From S139-23 sp047639315 (GTDB taxonomy: Bacteria > Planctomycetota > GCA-002687715 > DRQF01), in contig JBLINQ010000124.1 of the NCBI GenBank assembly GCA_047639315.1, positions 1-15,445 of the forward strand: a stretch of 15,445 nt of DNA. Reading direction: 5' to 3'. The position numbers and the translations under genes are program-made. The notes under the pieces are model-generated. The model made no database searches. It was not told the DNA's origin and saw only the letters and a list, made by a program, of their open reading frames with translations. This document shows, piece by piece, positions 1 to 7,003 of the stretch (within the stretch, counting starts at the first letter, position 1; each line of letters opens with the position of its first letter).

Positions 1-216
1 TGCTGATGGGCTGAACCCGAAGAGTACCGGCCATGACTTCTTGGCGGAATACTTAGATGGCAAGTAGATCGAATAGGTTTGGGTTGGATCAGCCTTTGGT
101 GCAATGCCACTGTGGATCTTTCCGGGCTTCAATGACTGGCATTGGGCAAGGGGGGCGTTGCTCATCAAGAAAACGACGGCCACAAAGCAGATTGTTCCGA
201 ATCGTGAAGTTGTCAT
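1..216 (-). CDS. Secreted protein, N-terminal fragment, possibly alpha/beta-hydrolase-like esterase (partial)
   Basis: An open frame of 72 codons starts at the ATG read 216-214 on the minus strand and is still open at the left edge. The first 26 or so residues form a clear export signal: a short Arg-containing n-region (MTTSRFG), a hydrophobic core (ICFVAVVFLM), then a small-residue stretch before the mature part. The mature part contains QTYSIYLPSKY followed by KKSWPVLFGFSPSA. This pattern (Tyr-x-Ile-Tyr-x-Pro-x-x-Tyr, then a Trp-Pro-Val-Leu strand) is typical of the first two strands of secreted esterase or polyhydroxybutyrate-depolymerase-like alpha/beta hydrolases, but the nucleophile elbow lies outside the window, so the class is a guess. 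A purine-rich AAGAAAAG lies upstream as a weak ribosome site. The gene is divergent from the small membrane protein at 380. I am fairly sure it is coding and unsure of its function. Confidence 0.7.
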   Translation of the reverse strand, partial: MTTSRFGTICFVAVVFLMSNAPLAQCQSLKPGKIHSGIAPKADPTQTYSIYLPSKYSAKKSWPVLFGFSPSA

Positions 217-379
217 AGAGCCGTTCTTTTCTTGATTGAGTTGGGGTCGTACATCTCTTTTGGGAGACGAGTGGAATCATAACAATTCGTGAGAATTTTG
301 ATGAGGAGTTTGCTCTTCTCAGAATCACCCGTCATGCTACAGGAGCAACATCAATGAATTCGCAGGACAATTACCACTT

Positions 380-691
380 ATGAGCAACAAAGCTTGGATC
401 ATAGTCTTAACGATTCTCTTTGAAACAGCGACTTGCGTCCTACGTTTTGGGTTTGACTTTGAAACAACACGGGACACAGCTTTCCTGAGCTTGTTGACCT
501 TCGGGTTCCGCATTCATCATAGTTACGTTGGCGTGTTAACTGTTCTCTTGTCGCTCTATGTTCGACGCGGGCACATGGTGCAGACTTGGGCCTGGCGTCT
601 GGGCTGGGCCTTGGTCGCCTCTGACTTGATCCATCACTTTCTTGTTCTATGGCCACTCACGGGCGATCCTCAAGTCGACCTGAACTATTAG
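380..691 (+). CDS. Small His-rich integral membrane protein, function unknown
   Basis: 103 residues, strongly hydrophobic. Probable membrane segments lie near residues 5-21, 49-63 and 73-92, with charged loops between them (DFETTRD, VRRGH). Two His pairs sit at membrane boundaries: RIHHSYVG (His46-His47) and SDLIHHFLVLWPLTG (His85-His86). This pairing resembles small uncharacterised membrane families in which paired His residues could bind a metal or haem, but I cannot name one and no ligand is shown. The ATG at 380 is preceded only by a distant AGGA, so the translation signal is weak. The gene stands alone, divergent from the exported protein at the left edge. The composition (membrane segments, conserved-looking HH motifs) argues that it is real rather than a chance frame. 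Confidence 0.65.
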   Translation: MSNKAWIIVLTILFETATCVLRFGFDFETTRDTAFLSLLTFGFRIHHSYVGVLTVLLSLYVRRGHMVQTWAWRLGWALVASDLIHHFLVLWPLTGDPQVDLNY

Positions 692-934
692 GATTGCTGA
701 CCACGAGACTTCAATGAGAAAGAAGCCGCTTCATTTATCAATGATCAGCGATTGAAGTTTTCGTGTACCTGAAGAGACAATTTCACCTATGACTCGAAGA
801 GAAAGACAGTTGCGATCTTTTTTCTGCATCTTGTCCGGTTCGTCAAATCACACGCGCTTAGAAAGTAGCCGATCGCCCAGTGGGGGCGGGTCGTGTTGCG
901 GTCGCAGGTGACTTTCAACTCGAGGTGTATTGAT

Positions 935-1207
935 ATGTTCCATGATGAGATGAAAATAGTCATTCTTGACGATCCGGAATTCTCATCCGGACGATGGATC
1001 GATTTCTATTTGCAAGGCGGGATGAAGCCGCCTCAAGACCTTCGACTCAATTTCTTCGATGGCAATCTGACAGGCAGTGGGCGTGATGCCGTCGGTGCGT
1101 TCTCGATTCGAGGCCGTTATGACCGAAATTTGAAGGAAGTCATGTGGCGCAAGATATACGTTAGAGCACATACAGTTTTCTATCGAGGGTTTCGCGAAAT
1201 AATATGA
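935..1207 (+). CDS. Orphan conserved-domain protein, N-terminal part, ending at an apparently premature TGA
   Basis: The ATG at 935 is preferred over an upstream GTG at 893 because GAGGTG at 922-927 sits seven bases before it. The product begins MFHDEMKIVI and contains GRWIDFYLQGG, LRLNFFDGNLTGSGRDAVGAF and SIRGRYDRN. From memory this resembles an unnamed small beta-rich family of planctomycetes and other bacteria in which a 'G-x-W' start is followed by 'F-x-DG-x-(I/L)-x-G-x-G-x-D-x-VG-x-F-x-(I/L)-x-GRYD', then a Trp-x-Lys-x-Tyr strand and a final 'IWG...GGFHIW' strand. Here the Trp-x-Lys strand is present (VMWRKIYVRAHTVFYRGF), but the frame stops at TGA 1205-1207 just before the last conserved strand, which continues in the same frame beyond the stop. 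As written it encodes 90 residues that probably do not fold fully. No biochemical function is known to me. Confidence 0.6.
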   Translation: MFHDEMKIVILDDPEFSSGRWIDFYLQGGMKPPQDLRLNFFDGNLTGSGRDAVGAFSIRGRYDRNLKEVMWRKIYVRAHTVFYRGFREII

Positions 1208-1375
1208 GTCTGGGGCATTGGGGATATCTCGCCTTTCGATTCTGGTGGTTTCCACATTTGGCGGGAACGTGAAGAGGGTGAGATTCTTCCGCGAGCTGCC
1301 GTAACTGAAAAGACGCGAATCGATCGTCTTACTCCCTTGTCTTCTCGTTTTCGATCGAGAGAATTTGACGACTGA
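1208..1375 (+). pseudogene. In-frame continuation of the 935 gene beyond an internal TGA
   Basis: The reading frame of the preceding gene stays open for 55 codons after TGA 1205-1207 and ends at TGA 1373-1375. It begins VWGIGDISPFDSGGFHIW, which looks like the missing final strand of the same domain (family pattern roughly 'GIWG-x-W...GGFHIWP'). The remaining residues are charged and less informative. Restoring one codon, for example GGA in place of TGA at 1205, would give a single 146-residue protein. The simplest explanations are a nonsense mutation or a base-calling error. A recoded codon is possible, but I see no support for it. Confidence 0.55.
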
Positions 1376-1797
1376 CACGGAGCGACGAATGGATCTCTCT
1401 GGGCCGCTTTCCTGATTTGCTCCGGACGTCGTCTTCAGGTGGCTTCGCCCGGGCCCTTCCTCACTCGATCGGCGCTATCATGAATTAGAACACTTGAGAT
1501 CTCTTCCGGCGTTTGAGCGTGAAGACATCGGGTGGGCGAACAGTCTGCATATTGATCTAGACTGGCGTGTTTGAATAATCTTCGGGAATAGATCGAAACG
1601 CCTGGGCGAGATTTGAGTTTTCCTAACCTTGTTCTTTCTCCCGAACCCGCCCCTACTTAGCTCGATCGTGAAAGCGGGCCGAGAATACCTCTCGTTACGG
1701 CCCGAAATCCATTTGTCTTAGGATCTATTCCAAGTCGAAAGATAGAGATCAGGATTCCTCCGCGATCGGATTCTGATTGGATGGCGAGTGTGCGTGC
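1376..1797. other. 422-base region without a convincing gene
   Basis: No frame here has coding character. It separates the interrupted gene from the Ser/Thr kinase. The only structure I see is an inverted repeat at 1675-1704, listed separately. The region may hold the kinase promoter, but I find no convincing -35/-10 pair. Confidence 0.5.
1675..1704. repeat. Inverted repeat in the kinase leader
   Basis: CGGGCCG at 1675-1681 is matched exactly by its reverse complement CGGCCCG at 1698-1704, with 16 bases between. Inside the loop GAGA and TCTC can also pair. It lies about 95 bases before the probable kinase start codon. There is no T-run after it, so it is not an obvious terminator. It could be an operator or a leader hairpin. 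Confidence 0.35.
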
Positions 1798-3795
1798 ATG
1801 AATACGCAGGATTCCATTTACAGATCGCATCCAGACTTGGCTTTGTTGAGCAAGATCATGTCCCCAGATAACTCATCCCCGACGACCAATCTCTTAAGCG
1901 ATCCGGTGCTTTCCGGGTTGCCCGTGGTCGAAGGTTTTAAAGTGCTTGAGCCCGTTGTTCTCTTGGCCAAGATTGGCGAAGGCGGAATGGGGGCGGTCTA
2001 TCAAGGATCGCACATGTCTTTGGATATTGAGGTCGCGCTTAAATGTCTTCGCCAGGATCTTGCCACTCAGGATCAAGAGTTCGTCGCCCGTTTCAAACGC
2101 GAAGCGAAGATTGCAGCGAGTGTCAACAGTCCACATCTGATTCGGGTCTTTGATGTCAATCAAAGCCACGGCTTGCACTATCTCATCATGGAATTCGTGC
2201 GCGGCGAATCGGCCCGTGAGAGAGTCGAGAGAAAAGGCGCATTGGGCCTGGAAGAGGCCATGATTATCGTTCGGTGCTCAGCGATGGGGCTGAGTGCTGC
2301 CCATGCTTTGGGCATCGTTCATCGTGATGTGAAACCAGAGAACATCATGATTTCGAGCGCGGGCGAAGTGAAAGTCGCAGACTTAGGCTTGGCCAAGGCT
2401 GGCGATGACATCGATAACATCAAGACCCAAACCGGCATGTTGATGGGTACGCCTAAGTATATGCCGCCCGAACAATACGCCGATGCTCACCGTGTTGGCC
2501 CAGAAGGTGACGTCTATTCTCTGGCCGCGACGTTGTACTTCCTCCTCGCCGGCAAGAATGCAATTCCATCCGGGTCTCTCGTCCAAGTGATGAACAAGGT
2601 TTGCAACGACGATTTTCCTGATATCCGCGAAGTCCGCCCCGACGTTCCAGAAGCTCTTGCTAAGCTCATCAAGGACGCAACGAGGAGAAACCCGGAAGAT
2701 CGGATTCGAACCTGCAATGAAATCGTCGCCCAACTTGACGAAATGCTTCGTGGCTCAGAGGCCGAGACGGCAACTTATCTGCAGGATTTAGAATCGGAAG
2801 CAACCGGAACTGCGAATCACAACACTGTTTCGGCGCCGCCCAGCGCCACAATGGCACGAGTACGTTTGGCCATGGAGACAGGGGCTCACCACATTGGGTC
2901 AAACAGTGTGACGATCAGTCCGTCGAATGCCCCATCGATTAGTGATCACAGCGAGACGGTTAAAGCATCTCGCATAGCTCGAGAGGTTCCACCACAAGAC
3001 TGGTCAATTCATGTTCGTACCAAAGCGAATTTTCCGCTCGGCAGGGTGGCGATGGTTCTGGCGAGTGTCGTGGCTTTTGTTGCCGGCGTTCCTTGGGTCT
3101 CGAGTCTGATGGAGCCTGAACCTCAGGAGGATTCACTGGAGATTGCTGATTCCGCATTGCGACCGACAGATGCATTGGATGACCGAGAAGAAGATCGCCA
3201 AGATCAAATGCTTTCTTCAGACCAAAACCCGGCTGCTTCTGATCGCCAGCAAGCCAGACCAGATCAAAACCAATTTGTCGCAGATCGCAGGCAGCCTCGC
3301 TCAAATTCCAACGAAGACAATGGTCCTGGCACGAACGGCCAGCCCCTAATTGGAAGAAGATCCCTCAAGCGTCTACTGCGTGATCGCATGGCCGTGAAAA
3401 ATAGGAGTGAGGAGAATCCGAACCCAGTGATCAAGCTGGACCCTGTTCCAGGGCGGTTCCATCGGCCGAGCATTATCTTGCATGGTGGAGTCAATCACAA
3501 TCGTCCCGTGACAGTCCGTGTCGGTGGGGTGACCTCGCAAGTAGGGCATGACGGCCGCTTCGAGATTCAGCTCAATCTGAAATTTGGCACCAATCGATTC
3601 TTGCTGGTGGCCAAGGACAAAGACGGTCGCACGGCCAAACGGAAAGTCATGATCTTTCGTCCGCATGACCAGCCCGAACAACGGCCCCCGCATCTCCAAC
3701 CAGGAAATCGACGGCCCAACCCTCAACAAAGGCGTCCCCGGCCTCAGCAGAAGGGCCCCGGACCGGGATCTCGTCCAGGTGGCCGTCGCAAGTGA
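1798..3795 (+). CDS. Transmembrane Ser/Thr protein kinase with extracytoplasmic Ig-like domain
   Basis: 665 residues from the ATG at 1798. A TTG at 1777 and an ATG at 1858 are in-frame alternatives; none has a strong ribosome site, and all leave the kinase domain whole. Domains: a Hanks-type kinase at about 52-320, with glycine loop GEGGMGAVY (61-68), ATP-binding Lys82 in VALKCL, catalytic HRDVKPEN (Asp177), metal-binding DLG (Asp195), activation segment ending MPPEQ and the GDVYSL helix. All catalytic residues are present. A Ser/Thr-rich linker leads to one membrane helix at about 416-436 (VAMVLASVVAFVAGVPWV). Outside the membrane come an Asp/Gln-rich stretch, an Ig-like strand domain at about 555-622 (TVRVGGVTSQVGHDGRFEI, then FGTNRFLLVAKDKDGRTAK) resembling the glucodextranase-B type, and a Pro/Gln/Arg-rich basic tail. 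It probably senses something at the cell surface and phosphorylates cytoplasmic targets. The usual PASTA repeats are absent. Confidence 0.93.
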   Translation: MNTQDSIYRSHPDLALLSKIMSPDNSSPTTNLLSDPVLSGLPVVEGFKVLEPVVLLAKIGEGGMGAVYQGSHMSLDIEVALKCLRQDLATQDQEFVARFKREAKIAASVNSPHLIRVFDVNQSHGLHYLIMEFVRGESARERVERKGALGLEEAMIIVRCSAMGLSAAHALGIVHRDVKPENIMISSAGEVKVADLGLAKAGDDIDNIKTQTGMLMGTPKYMPPEQYADAHRVGPEGDVYSLAATLYFLLAGKNAIPSGSLVQVMNKVCNDDFPDIREVRPDVPEALAKLIKDATRRNPEDRIRTCNEIVAQLDEMLRGSEAETATYLQDLESEATGTANHNTVSAPPSATMARVRLAMETGAHHIGSNSVTISPSNAPSISDHSETVKASRIAREVPPQDWSIHVRTKANFPLGRVAMVLASVVAFVAGVPWVSSLMEPEPQEDSLEIADSALRPTDALDDREEDRQDQMLSSDQNPAASDRQQARPDQNQFVADRRQPRSNSNEDNGPGTNGQPLIGRRSLKRLLRDRMAVKNRSEENPNPVIKLDPVPGRFHRPSIILHGGVNHNRPVTVRVGGVTSQVGHDGRFEIQLNLKFGTNRFLLVAKDKDGRTAKRKVMIFRPHDQPEQRPPHLQPGNRRPNPQQRRPRPQQKGPGPGSRPGGRRK

Positions 3796-3955
3796 GCGGT
3801 CGTGCCGGTGTCTGTGCATAAGATTCCTTGCTCAACACTCTGTGCTTCCTCAGGCGATTGACCCGCGATGATGTTGTTTTTTTCTTGGTCACATTTTGCC
3901 GGCGAAAGTCGTTATCATTGCGCTCTACAACGATCTCCCGGAGCCATTGCTTATT

Positions 3956-4300
3956 ATGAGTGACTTACCTCATTGCCCAGAATGCCAGTCTGAGTTCACC
4001 TATGAAGATCGAGGACAGTTTGTTTGTCCCGAGTGCGCTCACGAATGGGCAGATGCGAGCCCCGAGGACGGAGCCGAGTCGGGAACTGCAGAAGTGCGGG
4101 ATGTCAATGGGAACGTCTTGAAGAACGGGGATACGGTCACCGTCGTGAAAGACTTGAAAGTTCGCGGCACGTCTTTGGTCGTGAAAGTTGGGACCAAGGT
4201 CAAGAACATCAAGATTGTCCATGGCGACCATGACATCGATTGCAAGATCCCTGGCTTCGGCCCAATGATGTTGAAGTCCGAGAAGGTCAAGAAATGCTAA
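3956..4300 (+). CDS. yjdM: Zinc-ribbon protein YjdM (PhnA family)
   Basis: 114 residues, close to the length of Escherichia coli YjdM (about 111). The ATG at 3956 is chosen over an upstream start at 3896 because family members begin at this MSDLPHCP sequence; CGGAG lies at 3939-3943. The N-terminus is a zinc ribbon with Cys7, Cys10, Cys24 and Cys27 (HCPECQSEFTYE and FVCPECAHEW). The C-terminal beta domain is typical: VRDVNGNVLKNGDTVTVVKD, then LKVRGTSLVVKVGTKVKNI, IKIVHGDHDIDCKIPGFG and a final MLKSEKVKKC. The E. coli protein was once called PhnA, but it is not a proven phosphonatase and its role is unsettled. The gene stands alone between the kinase and the convergent SIS gene. Recognition is by the whole sequence pattern, so the family call is firm; the function is not. 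Confidence 0.95.
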   Translation: MSDLPHCPECQSEFTYEDRGQFVCPECAHEWADASPEDGAESGTAEVRDVNGNVLKNGDTVTVVKDLKVRGTSLVVKVGTKVKNIKIVHGDHDIDCKIPGFGPMMLKSEKVKKC

Positions 4301-4361
4301 TCGGACCAACTCCTACGTCCTTCAATTGGTCATAAGTGATCAAGTTAAGAGGGGCTGGTAC

Positions 4362-5396
4362 TTAGCTCGTCTTCGTGACCTTGCTGAGGCCGCGTGGAGA
4401 ATTCGGATCGAGGCCACGAACGGTGGCGAGATGCCAAGCTAAGAGTTGCCCAGGAATGACAGCTGCTATCGGGCTCGTAGATTCTGATTTACAAGCAAAT
4501 GGCAATGATAGCTCCGCGACCGCCTGATCTTGTTGGACATTGCCAGCACTGAAGATCCGGGCGCCTTTGCTTTCTTTCATCTCATTCAGCAAGACTGAAA
4601 CGTCCTGCGATACACAGCCTTCAACATTGATGCCGAGTATCGGGAAGCCGTTGCCAACAATGGCAAGGGGACCATGGCGAAAATCAGCTGCGGAGTACGG
4701 TTCGGCGACGATGTAGGCCAACTCTTTTAGTTTCAGGGCCCACTCGTAGGCCGTCGCGAAGTTGTAACCCCGGCCAATCACCACGCAGTAGTTGGCATCT
4801 CGCAAAGCTGACGCGGTTTGGGCGGCCTTAGCATCTAACTCGAGAGCGGCTTCAACTTCGTCGGGTACAGCTTGTAGCGCTTCGACTAGCTTCTCATTTT
4901 TGTTCATTCCTGCCGCGAGGCAAGCAAGGGCAAAGAGTGTGGCTGTATAAGTCTTGGTCGCGGCGATGGCGTGTTCGGCACCGGCGTTGATGTCGATGAC
5001 AAATTCCGAAGCCGAGGCTAACGGCGATTTTGGAGAGTTTGAAATCGCAACTGTGGTGGCGCCTTGTCTTCGCGCATCTTCCAGGACTTTGATGAGATCT
5101 GTCGATTCGCCACTTTGCGAAATCGCAATGATGAGAGAGTTCTTGAGTCTTGGAGGTTGGTGGTACTGGGTCCATAGTGATGGAGCCGCCATCCCGACGG
5201 CCAGTCCGTTTTCGGCACCAAGAAGATACTTTGCATATAGACCTGCGTTGTCGGAGCTGCCGCGAGCAACGATGTAGGCAAAGTTGAATTCACGCTGAGC
5301 GATCACATCAGCGACATTTGTGATGTGGTCGAAACCGTGGTTGAGCATGCGGCGCAACACCTCGGGTTGCTCCGCCATCTCTTCTCTCATGCCCAT
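4362..5396 (-). CDS. nagB-II: SIS-domain glucosamine-6-phosphate deaminase, NagB-II type
   Basis: 344 residues. The ATG read 5396-5394 is chosen over an upstream in-frame start because GGAGAGG at 5411-5405 is ideally placed and family members begin near MREEMAEQPEVLRRM. It has two tandem SIS sugar-isomerase domains. The first has ARGSSDNAGLYAKYLLG, IAISQSGESTDLI (phosphosugar-binding Ser/Thr loop) and the AGAEHAIAATKTYTATL segment. The second has VIGRGYNFATAYEWALKLKE, the ADFRHGP loop and the C-terminal RGLDPNSPRGLSKVTKT ending. There is no glutaminase domain, so this is not GlmS. The pattern and length match NagB-II deaminases, as in Shewanella, which convert glucosamine-6-phosphate to fructose-6-phosphate and ammonia in amino-sugar use. 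A related AgaS-like isomerase/deaminase remains possible. It is convergent with yjdM and divergent from the C-lobe kinase relative; a promoter-like sequence lies just upstream. Confidence 0.87.
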   Translation of the reverse strand: MGMREEMAEQPEVLRRMLNHGFDHITNVADVIAQREFNFAYIVARGSSDNAGLYAKYLLGAENGLAVGMAAPSLWTQYHQPPRLKNSLIIAISQSGESTDLIKVLEDARRQGATTVAISNSPKSPLASASEFVIDINAGAEHAIAATKTYTATLFALACLAAGMNKNEKLVEALQAVPDEVEAALELDAKAAQTASALRDANYCVVIGRGYNFATAYEWALKLKELAYIVAEPYSAADFRHGPLAIVGNGFPILGINVEGCVSQDVSVLLNEMKESKGARIFSAGNVQQDQAVAELSLPFACKSESTSPIAAVIPGQLLAWHLATVRGLDPNSPRGLSKVTKTS

Positions 5397-5416
5397 ATCA
5401 TTTTCCTCTCCTACTA

Positions 5417-5486
5417 TTCTCGAATGGATTGTACGGCTAACGCCTGCGAGTGACAGCACTATTTGTCGTGTTCGAGAACGTTCGAA
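5417..5486. promoter_or_regulatory. Candidate operator repeats in the divergent NagB-II region
   Basis: TTCTCGAA at 5417-5424 recurs as its exact reverse complement TTCGAGAA at 5471-5478. GTTCGA occurs twice ten bases apart (5470-5475 and 5480-5485). One copy overlies the predicted transcription start, the other lies upstream of the -35. The spacing of one helical turn and the flanking placement suit a repressor, but no regulator gene is next to it. Confidence 0.3.
5428..5456 (-). promoter_or_regulatory. Sigma-70-like promoter for the NagB-II gene
   Basis: Read on the minus strand, CTGTCA (5456-5451) is followed after exactly 17 bases by TACAAT (5433-5428). These match the -35 and -10 consensus at four and five of six positions. 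The predicted start of transcription is near 5421, giving a leader of about 25 bases with the ribosome site at 5411-5405. Placement fits well, but this is pattern matching only. Confidence 0.42.
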
Positions 5487-5557
5487 TCTGGATGGAAGAT
5501 GAAGCTTCAAATAGAGAATAGGCTCGGTACGATGGCAGGGCGAAAGAGGAGTTGAGC

Positions 5558-6094
5558 ATGAAGAATATTAGCCTTGCGAACATGTTGAAGAATGAAGGAC
5601 CACTTTCGTTGGAGATTGCGTGGCATTGGTTTCGAGGCATGCTCGTTCATCTAAACGAGATCCACCAATCCCACCAAACTCATGGCGACATCAAGCCTGA
5701 GAACATTGTCCTCTTAGAAAGAGGGGAAGTGAAAATGGAAGGTGTTGTGCCGAATTCGAAGCCAGGGTTTGCGAGTGGCACCACGCTTTACATGGCACCT
5801 GAGCTTCTGACTTCTGCAACAGGCGGTCCCGAAAGTGACATTTATGCTCTCGGAGTCGTTTTCTATGAATGTCTGAGTGGCAGGAAGCCTCATGAATTCT
5901 CAAGACCCGACGAGCCCTTGATTGAGTTTGCCGACCGCCTGGTTCATGAGGATGCACCACTTTTGTCAACGCACATCGAAGTGCCAAATAAGGTTGACGT
6001 GATGGTTGGGAAGATGCTGGCTCGGCAACCAAGGCAACGCTACCGGAAAATGAAGAAGCTCCTCAGCGATTTTGACAAGATCAAAACGGCGTGA
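5558..6094 (+). CDS. C-lobe-only, probably inactive protein kinase relative
   Basis: 178 residues from the ATG at 5558, which has GAGGAG at 5546-5551, six bases before it. The frame upstream is closed by TAG at 5519, so no N-lobe is encoded. The protein begins at the point matching the kinase hinge (MKNISLANMLKNEGPLSLEIA) and continues as a kinase C-lobe: HGDIKPENIV (42-51) in place of HRDxKPEN, MAPEL (79-83) and ESDIYALGVVFYECLSG (92-108) with the helix-F Asp94. Glycine loop and ATP-binding Lys are absent, and the DFG motif is replaced by MEG (60-62), so the metal-binding Asp is missing. Asp44, Lys46 and Asn49 of the catalytic loop are kept. It is therefore unlikely to be an active kinase on its own; a scaffold or regulatory role is an inference. 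It is divergent from the NagB-II gene and convergent with the DUF1028 gene. Confidence 0.82.
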   Translation: MKNISLANMLKNEGPLSLEIAWHWFRGMLVHLNEIHQSHQTHGDIKPENIVLLERGEVKMEGVVPNSKPGFASGTTLYMAPELLTSATGGPESDIYALGVVFYECLSGRKPHEFSRPDEPLIEFADRLVHEDAPLLSTHIEVPNKVDVMVGKMLARQPRQRYRKMKKLLSDFDKIKTA

Positions 6095-6125
6095 GAGGTG
6101 GCTTCACTTCAGCGCTCCCGCTCCG

Positions 6126-6926
6126 CTATTTCTTCTTGGCGGGGTCGTCGATCACTTTCTTCGGGCGGTTCATGTGGGCCCTTCGAAAGAACTGTTTGTG
6201 CAGTTCCAGGAGCCGAGAAAGTTCGGTGATGGGTGTCTTATGATCTTCGACTCGAATGTCGATGTAGCGATCGTTGCCGCCGCTGTACCCGCCCTTATCG
6301 CGAACGACCAACATGGAGGCGGATTGTCTGCCGCGCTTATCGCCGCCGGCCTTTTGGCCGGCTTGCAGCGCGGCAAGCAACCAGTCGGCGAGCTCACTCT
6401 TTGGTTGTAGCTGTGCCGCAAGGTAAGCGCGGCTCATTCCATTGACGACTTTTTCGCCAGCGAGGATGTTGCCTTGGGCACAATGATGCTTCCCTTCAAC
6501 GTGCCCGGCCCAGTCCATACAGCCTTTGCCAGTGAAACTCGCGACGGTGCCATTGGCGTCAACGAACCCAGCTTGGCGTTGATCTCGCTTGCCATCCAGC
6601 TTGGTCAGTTGTTCAAGTGCTTCTTTGGCGGTCTTGCCGCTTGCCATGAGCGCCAAACCCTCAGGACCATAAGTGACATTGGCCCATGACTGAGTCGCCA
6701 CCGCGCCAACATTCGCTTGGGCCCAGGGTACGACGCTCCCGACACCAAAGAACTTGCTCTGGACGGCGATGCCCAAGTCACCAGTAGCTGGATCGTAACC
6801 GACGATCGAGAACGTGGCGACCGGGGGATCTTCCGTGATGGTATCGGGAATAGAGCCCGCGTGTTGGCATGCAGACAAGCAGAGCACGGTTGCCAGCAAG
6901 ACAAATAAGAATGGGCGTTTCATCAT
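6126..6926 (-). CDS. DUF1028 family lipoprotein (Ntn-hydrolase-like fold)
   Basis: 266 residues from the first ATG of a MMKRPF start; AAGGGA lies just upstream. The signal peptide ends in the lipobox LSAC with Cys20, so the protein is expected to be lipid-anchored outside the cytoplasm. The rest is a full DUF1028 domain: ATFSIVGYDPATGDLGIAV (37-55), SKFFGVGSVVPWAQANVGAV, ATQSWANVTYGPEGLALM, FTGKGCMDWAGHVEG, QGNILAGEKVV, GDKRGRQSASMLVVRD and YIDIRVEDHKTPITELSRLL. The fold is related to N-terminal-nucleophile hydrolases, with Thr38 the likely nucleophile position, but the substrate is not known to me. It lies 77 bases downstream of the aldo/keto reductase on the same strand and may be cotranscribed with it. 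The tail is Lys/Arg-rich (RAHMNRPKKVIDDPAKKK). Confidence 0.92.
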   Translation of the reverse strand: MMKRPFLFVLLATVLCLSACQHAGSIPDTITEDPPVATFSIVGYDPATGDLGIAVQSKFFGVGSVVPWAQANVGAVATQSWANVTYGPEGLALMASGKTAKEALEQLTKLDGKRDQRQAGFVDANGTVASFTGKGCMDWAGHVEGKHHCAQGNILAGEKVVNGMSRAYLAAQLQPKSELADWLLAALQAGQKAGGDKRGRQSASMLVVRDKGGYSGGNDRYIDIRVEDHKTPITELSRLLELHKQFFRRAHMNRPKKVIDDPAKKK

Positions 6927-7003
6927 CACGGATCCCTTCGTTTTCTGCAAAGCCATGACAAGCATGATACCACTCTTCGGCAGGATCAGGGGCCGCTTGT
7001 TGT

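Noticed and set aside
89..328. Minus-strand open frame of 79 codons
   Set aside because: A different minus-strand frame over the same bases (216 to the left edge) has a clear signal peptide and hydrolase-like start, so this one is a shadow.
1205..1207. Selenocysteine or reassigned TGA as explanation for the interrupted gene
   Set aside because: The position matches a Gly in the family pattern as I recall it, no selenocysteine-type hairpin is evident, and another gene in the window (5558-6094) uses TGA as a normal stop.
3874..3884. T-run after the Ser/Thr kinase, considered as an intrinsic terminator
   Set aside because: No stable stem precedes it; only three G-C pairs can form.
4304..4331. 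Inverted repeat GACCAA/TTGGTC between the convergent yjdM and NagB-II genes, considered as a terminator
   Set aside because: Only six pairs, a 16-base loop and no T-run on either side.
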